Of a stretch of DNA of 64,000 nt, positions 8,639-17,371 are shown piece by piece (the stretch's first letter is position 1; each line of letters begins with the position of its first letter). Below the pieces are notes generated by a model. That model searched no databases. It saw nothing but the letters and a program-made list of their open reading frames with translations, and was not told where the DNA came from. The stretch comes from an uncultured Slackia sp. (GTDB taxonomy: Bacteria; Actinomycetota; Coriobacteriia; Coriobacteriales; Eggerthellaceae): the NCBI RefSeq assembly GCF_934630525.1, contig NZ_CAKTVX010000010.1, forward strand, positions 22,980 to 86,979, in the 5' to 3' direction. Position numbers and translations under genes: made by a program.

Positions 8639-8744
8639 GGGGAGGGCGTGGGCTTGTCCAAGAGACGATAACTGAGCCCGCACGAACAGTCCACTGGACT
8701 GTTCGGCTCGTGCGTACGCTCTTGGCCAAGCCCACGCCCTCCCC
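8639..8744. repeat. long palindromic intergenic element, family 1, copy at 8.6 kb
   Basis: The outer arms 8639-8664 and 8721-8744 are complementary over about 26 bp with one mismatch (core GGGGAGGGCGTGGGCTTG / CAAGCCCACGCCCTCCCC). Inside lies a 34-nt hairpin core (8680-8713) which, read on the minus strand, matches a core at 47331-47364. Stem changes between the two copies are compensatory. It fills the 300-bp gap between the rpsB promoter and the LysR gene; no coding signal is seen. On the minus strand it could also act as a transcription stop after the LysR gene. Confidence 0.8.
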
Positions 8745-8777
8745 AACACGCCCGACCAAGCACTTGGCAAGCCCATC

Positions 8778-9686
8778 TCACTTCGCGCTATGCGGAAGAA
8801 CCCCTTCCACTTCCATCATGCGCCGAAGGAATTCCTCGCAGGCGCGCGAGCGTAGGCGATACTTCTTCCACACAAGAAACGAGGCAATCTGAAGCGGCGG
8901 ATCGAACGGGACAAAACGCAGGTCGGCGCTTTCATCCACCTGCAGCAGGTGGTCGATACCCATAGCGCACGCTTCGCCAGTGCGCACAAGATGTGACGCG
9001 TTTCCTATAAGGTCGAAGTGCCCTACCACGTTCAGCGATTCGGGGCGCAAAACGCCATTTGACCACGCCGCCAAATTGACCGCTTTGTTCGATGTGCGCG
9101 AGCTGAGAAGCAACGGCATGCTCGCCACATCGGCTGGCGTGGCGGAAGAAAGCGATCCCCAGCGACCCGACGCCGCCACGGCCACGCCCACACGATCGGC
9201 CGCCGGCATGCGCAACCATTCATATTTATCCAAATTAACGGGTTCAAGAAGCAGCGCGAAGTCGATAAGTCCTCTTTCGAGGCGCTCCTCAACCGCATCG
9301 GCGTTGCCCGTATACAAATCGATTGTCACACCTAGATGCTCATTATGAAGGCCCGCGAATGTCTCGAGCACAGTTCGCACCTCTTGGGTTTCTCCCGCCC
9401 CAATGCGTATAGACCCCGCAATGCCGAGCTCCCGATCCGCCAATTCCGACTCGGTCTGCTCCACCAGAGAGACGATCTCCTCGGCACGCTGGCGCAGGCG
9501 CATGCCGTCGCTTGTGAGCATGCACGACCGATTGGTGCGCTCAAACAGCTCGACGCCCAGTTCGCGCTCAAGGTCGGCAATTTGACGCGACAGCGTCGGC
9601 TGCGTCACATGCAGCACGTTTGCCGCCTCGGTCATGTTTTCCTCGCGCGCCACCGCCAGAAAATAGCGCAACGTTCGCAGCTCCAT
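8778..9686 (-). CDS. LysR-family transcriptional regulator
   Basis: A 302-residue regulator with the LysR N-terminal winged helix-turn-helix (about residues 3-60; EAANVLHVTQPTLSRQIADLE) and a LysR substrate-binding domain (about 90-295). The ATG at 9686 has AAGGAG 6 nt upstream, so it is preferred over a start 18 codons further up. It is divergent from the aldo/keto reductase operon starting at 9837, with about 150 bp between them, so it probably controls that operon in response to a small carbonyl-type ligand (inference). Length is normal. Confidence 0.92.
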   Translation of the reverse strand: MELRTLRYFLAVAREENMTEAANVLHVTQPTLSRQIADLERELGVELFERTNRSCMLTSDGMRLRQRAEEIVSLVEQTESELADRELGIAGSIRIGAGETQEVRTVLETFAGLHNEHLGVTIDLYTGNADAVEERLERGLIDFALLLEPVNLDKYEWLRMPAADRVGVAVAASGRWGSLSSATPADVASMPLLLSSRTSNKAVNLAAWSNGVLRPESLNVVGHFDLIGNASHLVRTGEACAMGIDHLLQVDESADLRFVPFDPPLQIASFLVWKKYRLRSRACEEFLRRMMEVEGVLPHSAK

Positions 9687-9750
9687 GTTTGCTCCTTCGC
9701 GGACAGCGGAAAACCCCGTTCGGTCCGTTTCGTTTTCCATACGTATTCCG

Positions 9751-9780
9751 TATACCTAGCAAGTCGCTATAGGCAATATA
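9751..9780. promoter_or_regulatory. LysR operator / divergent promoter region
   Basis: An imperfect dyad CCTA (9755-9758) ... TAGG (9770-9773) lies midway between the LysR gene and the aldo/keto reductase operon, followed by AATATA-type -10 sequence. Position and spacing suit a LysR activator site; the call is tentative. Confidence 0.35.
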
Positions 9781-9836
9781 CATTAACAAATGCCAGAAGT
9801 ATCTTTACGGAAGAGCACCATCGAGAAAGGGCACAC

Positions 9837-10685
9837 ATGGACTACATCACGCTCAACAACGGCGTCAAAATCCCCCAGCTAGGGCTTGGCACGTATCTGC
9901 TTAAACCCGACGATGCCCAATCGTCGGTCACCTCAGCACTCGGCATGGGATATGAGCTCATCGACACCGCCAATGCATACGTGAATGAGCGGGCAGTGGG
10001 TCGTGGCATGCGCGAATCGGACCTGCCGCGTGAAAAGGTGTTTCTCGAAACCAAACTCTGGCCCTGTTTTTACAGCAGCGACACCGCCGTCGGCGAAACG
10101 CTCGAGCGCCTGGACACGCCTTACATCGACCTCATGATTCTGCACCAACCCGCAGGCGACTATTTGGCGGGCTACGAGAAGCTTGAGGCCGCGTACAAAG
10201 AAGGCAAGCTCCGCGCCATCGGAATCTCCAATTTCAACGAGAACGAAATCGAAAAGCTTCTCGCGAATTGCGAAATCGTCCCATCCCTCATTCAGGTCGA
10301 GTGCCATCCGTATTTCCCGCAGACCGAGCTGAAGAAGTTGCTCGCCCAGCACGACATTGCGTTGCAGGCGTGGTACCCGCTCGGCGGGCGCGGCAACAGC
10401 GACATCATGGACGAGCCCGTCGTGCGCGATCTTGCTGTCAAATATGGCAAAACACCTGCTCAAATCATTATGCGCTGGCATATCCAAGAGGGGAATATCG
10501 TCATCCCCGGCTCCAAGAACCCGACGCACATCGCCGACAACATCGATGTCTTCGACTTCGAGCTCACGGATAGCGACATGACCGCCATAGCAACCCTCGA
10601 TCGCGGGAAACGCTTCTATGAGCGCACGCCCGAGAAGCTCGCGCACTATGTCACTTGGCATCCCGACGTCGAGAACCAGAAATAG
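9837..10685 (+). CDS. aldo/keto reductase (2,5-diketogluconate reductase-like)
   Basis: A 282-residue NAD(P)H-dependent oxidoreductase of the AKR fold. The DTANAYVNERAVG segment holds the catalytic aspartate and tyrosine, LETKLWP the lysine, and the GISNF and IPGSKNP segments bind cofactor. It reduces carbonyls to alcohols in the cytosol; the substrate is unknown. The ATG at 9837 is preceded by AGAAAGG at 9824-9830. It is the first gene of an operon of four running to 12723, opposite the LysR gene. Confidence 0.92.
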   Translation: MDYITLNNGVKIPQLGLGTYLLKPDDAQSSVTSALGMGYELIDTANAYVNERAVGRGMRESDLPREKVFLETKLWPCFYSSDTAVGETLERLDTPYIDLMILHQPAGDYLAGYEKLEAAYKEGKLRAIGISNFNENEIEKLLANCEIVPSLIQVECHPYFPQTELKKLLAQHDIALQAWYPLGGRGNSDIMDEPVVRDLAVKYGKTPAQIIMRWHIQEGNIVIPGSKNPTHIADNIDVFDFELTDSDMTAIATLDRGKRFYERTPEKLAHYVTWHPDVENQK

Positions 10686-10692
10686 GAGCATC

Positions 10693-11712
10693 ATGCAATA
10701 CACCGCCCTCGGACATTCCGGCATCAAAGTCTCCAAGCTCTGTTTGGGCGGCATGAGCTTTGGCGAGGCCAGCCCCGACTTCCATCAGTGGACCATCGGC
10801 CCCGACGACACTCGCGCCGTCATCAAGCGCGCGTTCGACCTCGGCGTCAATTTCATCGACACCGCCAACTGCTACAGCTTCGGCACGAGCGAGGAATACA
10901 TCGGCGCCGCGCTGCGCGACCTGGGGATCGCACGCGAGGACGTCGTGCTGGCCAGCAAGGTCCACTTCAACGAAGGGGGCCTTTCCTCCTCAGCGATCAA
11001 ACGCGAGATCGAGGGTTCGCTCAAACGCCTCGGCACCGATTACTTGGACCTCTACATCATCCATCGCTTCGATTACGACGTACCCATGGAAGAGACCATG
11101 GAAGCGCTCAACGACCTGGTGCGCGAGGGCAAGGTGCGCGCGCTCGGCGTCAGCGCCATGTACGCCTACCAGCTGCATAACCTGCAGATTGTCGCGCGCG
11201 ACAACGGCTGGACGCCCTTTACGAGCATGCAATGCCACTACAACCTGCTCTACCGTGAGGACGAACGCGAGATGATTCCCGTGTGCCGCCAGTTCGACAT
11301 GGCAATCACGCCGTACAGCCCCATGGCGTCGGGACATCTCTGCCGCCCCACATGGGAGAGCGCCAGCACGCGCGGCACCACCGACAAGACCATGGTCAAC
11401 AAATACGACCACGACCGCACCATCGACATGCCCATCGTCGAGCGCGTGGCCAAGGTTGCCGCCGGTCACGGCGTTCCCATGCCACAAGTTGCGTTGGCAT
11501 GGCACTGGGCGCGGGGGATCGAGGCCCCCATCGTGGGCTGTTCCAAGCCCGAACGCGTCGACGACGCCGTAGCCGCGCTCGATCTGACGCTCTCCACCGC
11601 CGAGGTCGATTTCCTCGAGGAGCTCTATCAGCCGCACGCACTCGTGGGGCCCAAGAGTCGCCCGGGCGAGAAGCCGCTCGCCGGCACCACCAAAGTCAAG
11701 ACCTCAAGGTAG
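10693..11712 (+). CDS. aldo/keto reductase (YajO/Tas-like subfamily)
   Basis: A 339-residue AKR of the longer subfamily, only about 30 % like its upstream neighbour by eye. It has FIDTANCYSFGTSEEYIG with the catalytic Asp and Tyr, LASKVHF with the Lys, IIHRFD with the His, and a C-terminal APIVGCSKPERVDDAV cofactor segment. An AGGAG site lies 6 nt before the ATG at 10693, and the gene begins 7 nt after the first AKR. Two different AKRs in one operon suggest successive or parallel carbonyl reductions on related compounds (inference). Confidence 0.92.
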   Translation: MQYTALGHSGIKVSKLCLGGMSFGEASPDFHQWTIGPDDTRAVIKRAFDLGVNFIDTANCYSFGTSEEYIGAALRDLGIAREDVVLASKVHFNEGGLSSSAIKREIEGSLKRLGTDYLDLYIIHRFDYDVPMEETMEALNDLVREGKVRALGVSAMYAYQLHNLQIVARDNGWTPFTSMQCHYNLLYREDEREMIPVCRQFDMAITPYSPMASGHLCRPTWESASTRGTTDKTMVNKYDHDRTIDMPIVERVAKVAAGHGVPMPQVALAWHWARGIEAPIVGCSKPERVDDAVAALDLTLSTAEVDFLEELYQPHALVGPKSRPGEKPLAGTTKVKTSR

Positions 11713-11716
11713 GACC

Positions 11717-11950
11717 ATGGACGGCAACATCGTCGACAACCTCCGCGACGCCGGCTGCAGCGAAGAGCTCATCGAGCAGTACGCCTCGGCCGCCAGCGGC
11801 TGCGCACGCATGTGCCTTCTCAAACAATATCGTCGCGAATTGCTCGAGAGCATCCACTCGGAGCAAAAGAAGCTCGAATGCCTTGACTATCTCATCTACC
11901 AGCTGCGCAGCGTCTCGACCGGGTGCTGTTCACGTACGTCAAAGGAGTAA
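11717..11950 (+). CDS. small cysteine-containing helical protein, function unknown
   Basis: A 77-residue protein starting 4 nt after the second aldo/keto reductase, with ATG and an AGGA ribosome site overlapping that gene's stop region. It is predicted mainly helical, has cysteines at about 14, 29, 33, 55 and a CC pair near 70, and no signal peptide or membrane segment. Its stop lies 5 nt before the next gene, so it is translationally embedded in the operon. I do not recognise the family; a role as a partner or regulator of the reductase is only a guess from position. Confidence 0.75.
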   Translation: MDGNIVDNLRDAGCSEELIEQYASAASGCARMCLLKQYRRELLESIHSEQKKLECLDYLIYQLRSVSTGCCSRTSKE

Positions 11951-11955
11951 CCACC

Positions 11956-12723
11956 ATGAACATCAAACAGACCGCGGGCCACGACGCGCTGGGCGAGTTC
12001 GCTCCAGAGTTCGCGCACCTGAACGACGACATCCTCTTTGGCGAGGTTTGGAACCGCGAGGACAAGCTGCCGCTCAAACTGCGCAGCATCGTCACCGTGA
12101 GCGCCCTCATCGGCAAGGGCATTACCGACAGCTCGCTCAAGTATCACCTGGCCAGCGCGCGCACGAATGGTGTGACGCGCGAGGAGATGGCAGAGATCCT
12201 CACGCACATCGCCTTCTACGCCGGCTGGCCCAACGCCTGGGCGGCCTTCAACATGGCCAAAGAAGTGTATGACGACGATGCCGACACAAATGACGGCCCT
12301 GAGGCCCACGGCGGAATGTTTGGCCTCGGCGAGCCCAACGACGCATTCGCGCCGTACTTTATCGGGCAGAGCTATCTCAACGCGCTGACCGCCGCGGGCG
12401 ATTACCTGCCCATCCATAACGTCACCTTTGAGCCGGGCTGCCGCAACAACTGGCATATCCACCACGCGAGCAAAGGCGGCGGACAGGTATTGATCTGCGT
12501 CGACGGCGAGGGCTGGTACCAGGAAGAGGGCAAGCCCGCGCAGCGCCTGCACCCCGGCGATATCGTCGAGATCCCCGCCAACGTCAAGCACTGGCATGGC
12601 GCCGCCGCGAATAGCTGGTTCAGCCACCTGGCATTCGAGTATCCCGGCGAGGACTGCTCCAACGAATGGCTCGAGCCCGTCGACGATGCGGCCTACGCCG
12701 CGCTGGAATCGCAGCCGGAATAG
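11956..12723 (+). CDS. carboxymuconolactone decarboxylase-like / cupin fusion protein
   Basis: A 255-residue two-domain protein. Residues about 15-100 form a carboxymuconolactone decarboxylase/AhpD-like helical domain, but no CxxC pair is visible, so alkylhydroperoxidase chemistry is unlikely. Residues about 120-240 form a cupin barrel with metal-binding HIHH and PGDIVEIPANVKHWH histidines. Such fusions occur next to AKRs in anaerobes, and their role is not established. The ATG at 11956 has AAAGGAG just upstream. It is the last gene of the operon, before a hairpin terminator. Confidence 0.85.
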   Translation: MNIKQTAGHDALGEFAPEFAHLNDDILFGEVWNREDKLPLKLRSIVTVSALIGKGITDSSLKYHLASARTNGVTREEMAEILTHIAFYAGWPNAWAAFNMAKEVYDDDADTNDGPEAHGGMFGLGEPNDAFAPYFIGQSYLNALTAAGDYLPIHNVTFEPGCRNNWHIHHASKGGGQVLICVDGEGWYQEEGKPAQRLHPGDIVEIPANVKHWHGAAANSWFSHLAFEYPGEDCSNEWLEPVDDAAYAALESQPE

Positions 12724-12739
12724 CCCTTGGAAGCAAAAC

Positions 12740-12774
12740 GCGATTGGACGCCCGAATCGAACGCATCCAATCGC
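12740..12774 (+). terminator. hairpin terminator of the aldo/keto reductase operon
   Basis: GCGATTGGA (12740-12748) pairs with TCCAATCGC (12766-12774), 17 nt after the operon's last stop. No strong T-tract follows, so efficiency is uncertain. The rest of 12775-12941 holds nothing recognisable. Confidence 0.55.
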
Positions 12775-12941
12775 AATAGAACAATACAGAAGATGAGACA
12801 GCGCTTGAGGCCTCTCGATTACACAATGCTAGCAAGGACGGCGCACCGCAAGAAACGCAGCGAACGCAATTTGCCTTAACCGTGTTTCACACCGAGGTTG
12901 CTGCCAGCGTTTTCGCGCCATACAACAATGGGCGATGTGCG

Positions 12942-14285
12942 CTACTTCTTCTTCCCCGCAATAAGGCCAGCGCGGCGAAACGCCATGTACACGACGTAGC
13001 TCGCCGCCACCACGGGCACCATGACCAGGAAGAGCACGCGATAACCGAACGCGGGCGCAATCCAGCCAACCAAGAAGGGACACAGCCCAATAGCCACGTC
13101 GAGCAGCACGAAATAGGTGGAATTCGCGGCGGTGAGACGATCGTCAGGGCAACGACGCATGGCAAGCACGAGGCCATTGGGCTGCACCGAACCAACGCCC
13201 ACGCCAGCAAGCGCCGCCGACACAAGGAGCATGGCGCCGTTTTGCGCGAAGCCCATGATGAGCATGCTCGCGCCCAAACAGGCAAAACCCAAGGTCATGA
13301 TGCCTTTATCGCCAGCCGAATCGAACCATCGCCCCGTGAATGGACGCGTCACGAACATGGCGATGGAATATGACACGAAGAAGAAGCTCGCGGCACCCGT
13401 AAGCCCCACTTCGGCCGCATACGGATTGATATACGTGATAAGGGCGCCATACGCGAGGTAGCCCACCATGATGGCCACCGACACGGGCAGCGCGCGCACT
13501 TCGATGAAATTCGCCAGGCTGAGCCTGTGCTTTTTCGCGGGCTTGCTGGCATCGCTGGCACTCTCGGCCGCTCCGGCCTTTTCGGCAGCGCCGGTCGCTT
13601 CCGCCCCATTCGCGCCATTGGCCGCACTGGTCGCCCCAGCAGCCTTGGCCGCTTCCGCACGTTGCTTGCGACCAGGAAAAACAACCCCGAGCGCCGCGAT
13701 ATACCCTACAGCGATCATGCCCAAGCACGCGATAAAGAGCATATCGAAGTCGCCCGCATTCGAGAACGCCGAGCCCATCAGAGGGCCAAGCGCCGCGCCG
13801 AGCGTGACCGAAAGCATGTAATAACCCACGCCCTCGCCTTTGCGGGAAAGCGGAACGGCGCTGCTCACGATAGACGTGACCGTTGTTTGCGACAGGCCAT
13901 AAAACGCGCCGTGCAAGAAGCGCAACACGATAAATACGCCAATTGCCGGCACGTGTTCAAAAGCCAAATAGAGAAGCGTGCACGCAACCTCGCCCGTCAT
14001 GCACGCGACGAGCACGCGACCACGACCGACCTTGTCGATCGCGCCACCGAAGAACAAGCGCGAGCACAACGCGCCCAAAATGAAGACGCTCGCCGTGAAG
14101 CCGCCCTCGGTTGCTCCGGCCGCGAATTGCATGGCGGAATAGCCCGCCATGGCGACCATGAGCGCGTAATACTGCATATACAGAATGAAGTTCACCGCAA
14201 AGCCGGCAATGAAGCGCGGCGTGAAAATAGGTTCGTTGGACTTGCCAGATTGGACAGTGTTCGATTTCGCAGATGCCTGAGGCAT
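12942..14285 (-). CDS. major facilitator superfamily transporter
   Basis: A 447-residue protein with 12 predicted membrane helices. The loop 2-3 motif FGGAIDKVGRGR and the loop 8-9 counterpart (GRWFDSAGDKG) are typical MFS signatures. The central cytoplasmic loop (about residues 210-255) is an Ala/Gly/Lys-rich low-complexity linker, longer than usual. It probably exports or imports a small molecule by proton antiport or symport; the substrate cannot be assigned. It is a single gene between the aldo/keto reductase operon and the glutamate synthase operon. Confidence 0.88.
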   Translation of the reverse strand: MPQASAKSNTVQSGKSNEPIFTPRFIAGFAVNFILYMQYYALMVAMAGYSAMQFAAGATEGGFTASVFILGALCSRLFFGGAIDKVGRGRVLVACMTGEVACTLLYLAFEHVPAIGVFIVLRFLHGAFYGLSQTTVTSIVSSAVPLSRKGEGVGYYMLSVTLGAALGPLMGSAFSNAGDFDMLFIACLGMIAVGYIAALGVVFPGRKQRAEAAKAAGATSAANGANGAEATGAAEKAGAAESASDASKPAKKHRLSLANFIEVRALPVSVAIMVGYLAYGALITYINPYAAEVGLTGAASFFFVSYSIAMFVTRPFTGRWFDSAGDKGIMTLGFACLGASMLIMGFAQNGAMLLVSAALAGVGVGSVQPNGLVLAMRRCPDDRLTAANSTYFVLLDVAIGLCPFLVGWIAPAFGYRVLFLVMVPVVAASYVVYMAFRRAGLIAGKKK

Positions 14286-14430
14286 AGAATTGGACTCCTT
14301 GGGTAGTTCTTCGCGCGCGATTTCCGCACGTGAACAAGGAGTATCCCGCTGAAATGCGGGTAATTCGCGAATTTCAGCACACCTTCACGAAACGTGCGAG
14401 TTTCCCAAGAGGCCGCCCAGATACAAGAAG

Positions 14431-14458
14431 GGCCGGGAGGCGCAAGGCTCTCCCGGCC
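14431..14458 (-). terminator. intrinsic terminator of the glutamate synthase operon
   Basis: A GGCCGGGAG/CTCCCGGCC stem followed on the minus strand by CTTCTTGT. It lies about 290 nt downstream of the last operon gene, so the structured element at 14528-14743 would be part of the 3' untranslated RNA. Confidence 0.7.
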
Positions 14459-14527
14459 AAAAACGGCCACGCGGTCGCCACGTTGTCGCGGGCCGATAGA
14501 ATGATCAAAACGAGCCGCCGCTGGGCG

Positions 14528-14743
14528 AACAAAGTCAGCGAGCGGGATTCTGGCTTCTGGCGAGTGTAGTTCGAGCGAGGCCGAGGCGACGCGTACTTCG
14601 GTACGCGAGCCATTGAATATGCCCAAACGGCATATTCAATCCCAAACTTCCGCGCCCGAGCGGGCGTAGCCAGCTCAGCTGGCTACGAAATACACCGTCG
14701 GAATCCCGCGCAGCGTCAAGCAAGTGCATCGTTCGTCAGAACG
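14528..14743. repeat. structured intergenic element, family 2, copy B
   Basis: It opens with AACAAAGTCAGCGAGCGGG, has the central hairpin GCGACGCGTAC (14586-14596) / GTACGCGAGC (14601-14610), a 12-bp inverted repeat ATTGAATATGCC (14612-14623) / GGCATATTCAAT (14629-14640), a GTAGCCAGCT/AGCTGGCTAC repeat near 14670-14690, and closes with CCCGCGCAGCG and CGTTCGTCAGAACG (14730-14743). The outer GCGGGATTC and GAATCCCGC also pair. It has the same edge and centre motifs as the copies at 1.5 and 58.1 kb and no coding content. Confidence 0.65.
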
Positions 14744-14751
14744 GCGCACCA

Positions 14752-15528
14752 TCAGTTCGCGTACATGCTGGCGTAGGGGCGGCTGTTTGCGGGGCGCAGG
14801 CGGAAGAATCCCTCGCCCGAGACATCGACCGGACCGCCAATTTCTTCGGCGAATTTCTCGTTGTATTCGCCAAGCAAGCGCGCGAGCACGCGGCAATCGT
14901 GCTCATCGACCGGCTCTTGCACCAGGCCAGCGGGAATATCGCGTTCGTCGAGCACATGCTTCAGGTAAATCACGCCGCCATGCATGCCCGTTGCCAAATA
15001 CGGGCCCGCCGTGCCCATGAGCACAATCACGCCGCCGGCCATGTATTCGCCCAGGAAGCTGCCGGCGTCTCCGCCGATCACGATAGCCGGCGCCTTGTCG
15101 CCATACTGCTTCATGTGAATGCCGACGCGCCAACCGCAGCCGTCGCGCACCAAAATGCGGCCGCCGCGCATGCCGTAGCCCGCAGCATCGCCCACGCGCC
15201 CATGAATCACGATGTCGCCATCGTTCATGGTGTTGGCGACCTGGTCTTGGGCATTGCCGAAGACCTCGATTTCGCCGCCATCCATGTAGCACGCCATGTC
15301 GTTGCCGGGCACGCCATGGATCTCGAGGCGCTTGCCCGCGGGCATGCCGCACCCAAGATAGCGCTGGGCGAATGTTTCGCGCAGCTCCACCACATCGGCG
15401 TCTTCGAGAGCTGCACGCACCGCGGCGTTGCCCTCGGTGAAATGCACCGTGCCGAGCGTGACCACCGTTTTGCCATCGAGCTTTTCGACAACGGGCTCGG
15501 TCGTGGGAAGGTTTCCGAATTCTGCCAT
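14752..15528 (-). CDS. glutamate synthase, GXGXG (beta-helix) domain protein
   Basis: A 258-residue stand-alone version of the C-terminal beta-helix domain of glutamate synthase. The repeated Gly-rich strands (GDIVIHGRVGDAAGYGMRGG, then IGGDAGSFLGEYMAGG) are characteristic; in the full enzyme this domain is structural, linking the glutaminase and synthase domains. The ATG at 15528 lies 1 nt after the stop of the upstream flavoprotein gene. It is the last gene of the five-gene operon. This split layout is the archaeal/Thermotoga type. Confidence 0.9.
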   Translation of the reverse strand: MAEFGNLPTTEPVVEKLDGKTVVTLGTVHFTEGNAAVRAALEDADVVELRETFAQRYLGCGMPAGKRLEIHGVPGNDMACYMDGGEIEVFGNAQDQVANTMNDGDIVIHGRVGDAAGYGMRGGRILVRDGCGWRVGIHMKQYGDKAPAIVIGGDAGSFLGEYMAGGVIVLMGTAGPYLATGMHGGVIYLKHVLDERDIPAGLVQEPVDEHDCRVLARLLGEYNEKFAEEIGGPVDVSGEGFFRLRPANSRPYASMYAN

Positions 15529-15529
15529 G

Positions 15530-16891
15530 TTATTCCTCGCCTTCTGCCTTGGGCCAACCAAGCTCGTTGAGCGTCGACGGATAGCCGCGATGCATACGTG
15601 CGGCTCCTTGCGGGAAATCGATATTGAGAGGAACGCGGTCAAACGTATCATCGGCAAGCGATGCCACGGGCACGCCGCGCTCGATCATCGCCGTGTACAT
15701 GCCCGCGTTATCGGGTCGATTCAGCAGCACGTAGCCCACAAGCTTGCCGTCGCGCATGACGAATTTCACATATTCGTCGTCTTCGACCTCTACGCGAACA
15801 TCGAAGTCGCCATCGGCTGGCGGATTGATGATTCCCGAGGTCAGAAGCGTGATGTCGAAGAAATCGACCGCGTTCACCGCGAAGCTGCCCTCATCGGGAA
15901 GGGCACCGGGCACGCCCGCCATGTGCATGGCGGCAATGCGGCCCTGACGAACGGCGTTGGGCCACAGCGCCAAGGGGCGCTCGCTGCCGTCGAGCGTATC
16001 GGTCACCTGGGTCACATCGCCCGCAGCGTACACATCGGGCAGGCTCGTTTGCAAATCGGGCCCGCATATAAGGCCTCGACCCTGCTCGGCGCCCGCCTCG
16101 ACGGCGAGCTTGCTCGCCGGGCGCACGCCGACCGCGACGATAACCATATCGCACGCCTCGTCGGAACCATCGGTCAGGCGCACATGCGTCACGCGCTCGC
16201 CTTCACCGAGCATCTCGTCGACCGACATGCTGGGGTGGCAGAAAATGCCATGCGGCTCCACAAGACGCGAAACAATCGCGGCACCGTCCGCATCGAGCAC
16301 AGCGGGCAAAATGCGCGGGCTGCGATCGAACACGTCGATACGGTCGGCATGGTGGCTCAACGCCTCGGCCGCCTTCATGCCAATTAGGCCGCCGCCGATC
16401 ACCACGACGCGGCTTTCACGGCCTTCCGCATGCGCACGCTCAGTTGCTGCACGAACGTCGTCCCAAGCCGCCAGCGCATCGTCGAGCGTAATGAACGTAT
16501 GCACGTTCGCGCGCCCTTCCATGCCGGCAATAGGAGGAACGAAAGGAACGGAGCCCGTAGCGAGCAGGCATTTCCCGTAGGAAATCTCTTCCCCGCCCGC
16601 AAGCTTCACTTCATGGGCCGCCGCATCGAGCGCCACGGCTTCAAACTCAGCGCCGAACAGCGTTTCGATGCCGCGCTTCTCGTAGAAATCGGCCGATTTG
16701 TAATCGAGATGCTCGCGATCGGTTTTGCCTTCAAGCAAATACGAGATGAGCGGGCGGCCGTAGCAGCGATACGGCTCATGGGAAACCATGATGATGCTCT
16801 TATCCGGCGCAGCCGCAGAGAGGAATTCCGCCGCAGTCACGCCCGCCGCAGAATTGCCAATAATCAAGTAATCACACGTATGGTGCGCCAT
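15530..16891 (-). CDS. FAD-dependent pyridine nucleotide-disulphide-type oxidoreductase
   Basis: A 453-residue flavoprotein. The N-terminal FAD site is IIGNSAAGVTAAEFL (about residues 10-24), the NAD(P)H site VVVIGGGLIGMKAAE (about 160-174), and the second FAD motif DVYAAGDVTQ (about 290-299), as in rubredoxin reductase or nitrite reductase large-subunit flavoproteins. In the glutamate synthase operon it probably brings electrons from NAD(P)H through the 4Fe-4S protein to the synthase subunit. It begins 1 nt after the Fe-S gene stop. The cofactor preference is not readable by eye. Confidence 0.88.
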   Translation of the reverse strand: MAHHTCDYLIIGNSAAGVTAAEFLSAAAPDKSIIMVSHEPYRCYGRPLISYLLEGKTDREHLDYKSADFYEKRGIETLFGAEFEAVALDAAAHEVKLAGGEEISYGKCLLATGSVPFVPPIAGMEGRANVHTFITLDDALAAWDDVRAATERAHAEGRESRVVVIGGGLIGMKAAEALSHHADRIDVFDRSPRILPAVLDADGAAIVSRLVEPHGIFCHPSMSVDEMLGEGERVTHVRLTDGSDEACDMVIVAVGVRPASKLAVEAGAEQGRGLICGPDLQTSLPDVYAAGDVTQVTDTLDGSERPLALWPNAVRQGRIAAMHMAGVPGALPDEGSFAVNAVDFFDITLLTSGIINPPADGDFDVRVEVEDDEYVKFVMRDGKLVGYVLLNRPDNAGMYTAMIERGVPVASLADDTFDRVPLNIDFPQGAARMHRGYPSTLNELGWPKAEGEE

Positions 16892-16892
16892 G

Positions 16893-17366
16893 CTACATCG
16901 CCTCGCTTTCCACGTAAATGAGCGCGCGATTCGGGCAGGCCGCAACGCAGCTCGGCTCACCCGGCGCACCCGCGCCGTCGCCGCACAAATCGCACTTCAA
17001 CGCAATGGACTTCACGCCCAAAGGGGACGGAACAACCGTGATGGCGCCGAAGGGGCACATGCTCACGCACGTGCGGCAGCCCACGCAACGCGATGGGTCG
17101 CTCGTGACCACGCCGGTTGCAGGGTCGCGTTGCATGGCGCCCGAAATGCAGCCTTCCACGCACTTTGGCTTGGCGCAATGGCGGCAATTCGCCGCGAAGC
17201 TCACGATGTTGTCGCCCTCGACGCGCACGCGGTTGTAGATTTCATCGCCCGCAAGCGTAAACGCCTTCACGATGTTTCCTGGCCACGGCGAATGCTGCGC
17301 CTTGCAAGCCACCTCGCAACGGCGGCAATTCACGCACCATTCGGGAATCGCGTAAATCCTCTTCAT
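16893..17366 (-). CDS. 4Fe-4S ferredoxin-type electron transfer protein
   Basis: A 157-residue protein with four cysteine clusters of the DmsB/HycB type: C11-x2-C14-x2-C17-x3-C21, then the HCAKPKCVEGC block, CVGCRTCVSMCPFGAI, and CDLC...CVAACP. It should carry up to four [4Fe-4S] clusters and act in the cytosol, since no signal or membrane segment is seen. It lies between the flavoprotein and synthase genes, with gaps of 1 and 5 nt, as the probable electron wire of the split glutamate synthase. Confidence 0.9.
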   Translation of the reverse strand: MKRIYAIPEWCVNCRRCEVACKAQHSPWPGNIVKAFTLAGDEIYNRVRVEGDNIVSFAANCRHCAKPKCVEGCISGAMQRDPATGVVTSDPSRCVGCRTCVSMCPFGAITVVPSPLGVKSIALKCDLCGDGAGAPGEPSCVAACPNRALIYVESEAM

Positions 17367-17371
17367 GCCGA

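Noticed and set aside
8639..8744. Insertion sequence or MITE with target-site duplication
   Set aside because: No flanking direct repeat is visible and no transposase is in the window, so a mobile origin is not supported.
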